Assembly: GCA_938010715.1 (NCBI GenBank)
Contig: CALLVG010000190.1
Span: forward strand, 1 to 32,127
DNA length: 32,127 nucleotides
DNA from: an uncultured Saprospiraceae bacterium
GTDB lineage: Bacteria > Bacteroidota > Bacteroidia > Chitinophagales > Saprospiraceae
Reading direction: 5' to 3'
A program made the translations under genes and the position numbers. The stretch's first letter is position 1, and each line of letters begins with the position of its first letter. Shown one piece after another: positions 30,901 to 32,127 of the stretch. The notes under the pieces are model-generated. The model saw nothing but the letters and a program-made list of their open reading frames with translations, ran no database searches and was not told the DNA's origin.

Positions 30901-32127
30901 ATGAGGCAGAAATATCTCATGCGGCAAGTGAGCCAGGTGGACTGACGGAGGAGGATGTTGATTCTACACCTGATGGTGTAAATGATGATATCCAAGGTGC
31001 GGATAACACGGTGGATAATACCGGTGGTGATGAGGATGATCATGATCCCGCGACATTTGGGGTAACCCAAACCTTTGATTTAGCTTTAACAAAAACATTT
31101 AATAGTGCAGCTCCTACGCCAATCGTTCCGGGGTCAACAGTTACATTCGATTTAACTGTTTACAATCAAGGAACGTTGGATGCCTACGATGTGCAGTTAA
31201 ACGATTATATCCCTGCGGGATTAACGTTGACCGATGCAAATTGGGTGGAAACAGCAGGTGTTGCCAATCTTGTAAATGATATTCCTTTCATCTCTGCTGG
31301 TGGAGACCATACGGTTCAAATCACTTTTACAGTTGATGCAGACTTTATGGGTACTTCAATCACTAATAATGCGGAGATTGCTTATGCAGCCGCAACAGAC
31401 GGTGGTCCAAGTGAACCTGATGTAGATTCTACTTTTGGTGATGAAGATGGAACGACTCCTGATGGTAACAATGACGATACTGCCGATACACTGGGTGGTG
31501 ATGATTACGATCCAGAGACGATTCCAGTCAACCAAACATTTGATTTAGCACTTACAAAAATGTTTGGTAGCTATGTCGATAATGATATGGACGGAATGAT
31601 CAGCCCAGGCGATGATGTAATTTACAACATCACAGTTTATAATCAAGGTACGCTTGACGCAACTATGGTTAGCGTGACTGATTATATTCCAACGGATATG
31701 AATTATGACCCAACAGATGCCTTAAATATGGCATTCAACTGGGGAGCGGGTCCAAATCCAAATACTACGATTGCAATGTTGGCTGCTGGTGCAGATTCAA
31801 CTGTTCAGATTCAGTTAGAAATTGATGCAGCCTTCATGGGCAGCTCAATTATCAATGACGCTGAAATCATTGGTGCAATGGGTGGTGTTGATGAAGATTC
31901 AACTCCTGGTGATAATGCAGGTACACCATCTGAAACTGGGACTGACAACGACATTACTGATGACAGTAATGGTGGAGTGGACAACCCAGTAGATTCGGAT
32001 GATTTTGATCCAGCGGAGATTACATTGGATCAAACATTTGATTTAGCATTGACGAAAGTCTTTACTTCTTCTGTTGATAATGATATGGATGGGGCGATCA
32101 GCCCTGGCGACGATGTTACCTTTACTA
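27966..32127 (+). CDS. Giant DUF11-repeat surface protein, 3' end outside the window
   Basis: Open from ATG 27966 to the window edge (1387 codons), so it is not in the ORF track. Alternative starts are 27984 and 28023; the last gives the clean signal peptide MKYTSLFSFLFFYSVSTFGQ. A first DUF11 module (about 28083-28470) and an Ig-like module with YCGNTLTLTAPSGYTGYQWF (about 28465-28677) come next. Then seven full DUF11 repeats of 155-167 aa and part of an eighth begin at 28680, 29160, 29634, 30102, 30603, 31074, 31539 and 32037. Each starts FDLAL(T/D)K, has VYNQGT(L/I)DA and (S)ITN(N/E)AEI, and ends in an Asp/Gly/Asn-rich acidic stretch before QT(F). DUF11 arrays form long stalks; acidic linkers may bind calcium. 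A T9SS domain at the C-terminus is expected but not seen. Minus-strand ORFs here are shadows. Confidence 0.93.
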   Translation, partial: MQTVAIMNSRSTYSSILNLMKYTSLFSFLFFYSVSTFGQHDFSLVKSVDSPVAAIGDVINFEVCLANDLSSNVTGVEVTDLLPAGLTYLGYAADQGTYDDATGVWNIGTVTSSMDTLCLTIGATITQDGVIYNQAEVTAPATGDIDSTPGNGDTLEDDIANACVSIPIELYCGNTLTLTAPSGYTGYQWFKDGLVIDGETMETLVVDTTGNFTFTTNEITTGCETGLCCPVIVTEDCQFDLALDKMLTSTGPFAPGDTLTFTITVYNQGTIDATDVEVTDYVPTDMTMVPDPNWVAGVYTIPTLAAGMDSSFTIDLIIDPTFMGTTITNNAEITNADNSLGQVDEDGDIATIDGAVDDTSELGTDNDIDDEFDGTPGTADNPADADDYDPAQFMVEQTFDLALTKVLDAAETPGPFAPGDIVTFEIEVYNQGTLDAYDIQLSDYMPADMTLTDADWEDNDGDGIANLVNGLPFLAAGDSLTVDITFTIDAGFMGTSITNEAEISYASDTDGGPNTPDTDSNADGVNDDVQGGDNVTDNSNGDEDDHDLAAIMVGQVFDLALVKTLNAAGTDMPIVPGSTVVFDLEVYNQGSLDAYDIQLSDYIPAGLTLADVNWTATAGVANLQNDIPFLAAYDSTTVQITFTVDADFMGTSITNNAEIEYAAATDGGPNEPDADSVFGDQDGTTPDPNDNDNADTTGGDDYDPETITIGQTFDLALTKMMSSYNDVNGDGMISPGDSVIYDITVYNQGTIDGTNIDVTDYVPAGLNYNIADPLNAAFGWGATPTMTIATLGAGMDSTVQIRLEIDPMFMGMSIINNAEITSADNVLGLADEDSTPGDDMGNPSETGTDNDIADDSNGGVDNPADSDDFDPAEVMVGQVFDLALRKTFFNAGAFPIVPGTNVIFMIEVLNQGTLDAYDVQLSDYIPQGLILADAAWEDNDGDGIANLLNPITQVEAGTIDTAYITFTVDPSFQGTSITNEAEISHAASEPGGLTEEDVDSTPDGVNDDIQGADNTVDNTGGDEDDHDPATFGVTQTFDLALTKTFNSAAPTPIVPGSTVTFDLTVYNQGTLDAYDVQLNDYIPAGLTLTDANWVETAGVANLVNDIPFISAGGDHTVQITFTVDADFMGTSITNNAEIAYAAATDGGPSEPDVDSTFGDEDGTTPDGNNDDTADTLGGDDYDPETIPVNQTFDLALTKMFGSYVDNDMDGMISPGDDVIYNITVYNQGTLDATMVSVTDYIPTDMNYDPTDALNMAFNWGAGPNPNTTIAMLAAGADSTVQIQLEIDAAFMGSSIINDAEIIGAMGGVDEDSTPGDNAGTPSETGTDNDITDDSNGGVDNPVDSDDFDPAEITLDQTFDLALTKVFTSSVDNDMDGAISPGDDVTFT
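29160..32036 (+). repeat. Two copies of a three-unit DUF11 block
   Basis: Units starting at 29160, 29634 and 30102 (474, 468 and 501 bp) match, in order, those at 30603, 31074 and 31539 (471, 465 and 498 bp). Examples are WEDNDGDGIANL in unit one, DGTTPD after AAATDGGP in unit two, and NGDGMISPGD / DNDMDGMISPGD in unit three. Block lengths are 1443 and 1434 bp. The preceding unit (28680) resembles unit three, as does the start of the last partial unit (32037). Confidence 0.88.

Noticed and set aside
28805-31070. Many minus-strand ORFs (60-118 aa) opposite the DUF11 gene
   Set aside because: They are shadows of the repetitive, Asp/Gly/Asn-rich plus-strand frame; they recur at the same repeat phase and look like no protein family.

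Overview
The window looks like chromosomal DNA of a low-GC member of the Bacteroidota, most likely a Saprospiria-type (Saprospiraceae-like) environmental bacterium; this placement is by recognition and was not searched. Supporting signs are a type IX secretion (T9SS) C-terminal sorting domain on a GEVED protein, a DUF6089-type outer-membrane protein, a LytS/LytTR two-component pair, a long LptF/LptG permease with a charged insert, the holB-ricT (PSP1) neighbourhood, -7 boxes of the TAnnTTTG type, and many short palindromic repeats.

Layout. 1-4227 (minus): a cut lpdA, ricT/PSP1 and holB. 4231-5610: a 100-bp inverted-repeat element, a broken 3' fragment of a glutathione peroxidase gene, a HepT/MntA (HEPN/MNT) toxin-antitoxin pair and the intact gpx. 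5657-9921: a small membrane protein, PhoH, a thioredoxin-like protein, a 112-bp MITE-like repeat, a PPP-type phosphatase and a secreted alpha/beta hydrolase. 9949-12153: LytTR response regulator and LytS-type kinase, probably one operon with the hydrolase. 12723-14747: a secreted GEVED/T9SS protein whose stop codon is the edge of a second MITE copy. 15463-17907: a zinc alcohol dehydrogenase, an EamA transporter and a GreA-like protein. 18001-18812: a REP-associated tyrosine transposase (RAYT) between two copies of its probable REP hairpins. 18818-24969: DUF6089 protein, a small ORF, CspA-like protein, GNAT, a DUF1963-like protein, a TM/coiled-coil protein, YraN and an M20 dipeptidase. 24970-25472: a pile-up of nested palindromes, half a MITE, a RAYT remnant and a second copy of the 4231 palindrome. 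25473-27694: LptF/LptG permease and a PAP2 phosphatase coupled through TAATG. 27966-end: an open DUF11-repeat surface protein of at least 1387 codons, missing from the ORF track because it runs off the window.

Most genes are housekeeping or envelope functions. The unusual content is in the accessory layer: a toxin-antitoxin module wedged into a gpx locus that keeps an 86%-like copy of the gpx 3' end on the far side; two families of palindromic elements whose ends coincide with start or stop codons of neighbouring genes; a complete RAYT-REP unit plus a dead RAYT; and a DUF11 array built from a duplicated three-unit (about 1.44 kb) block. No rRNA, tRNA, CRISPR array or intact insertion sequence other than the RAYT was seen.
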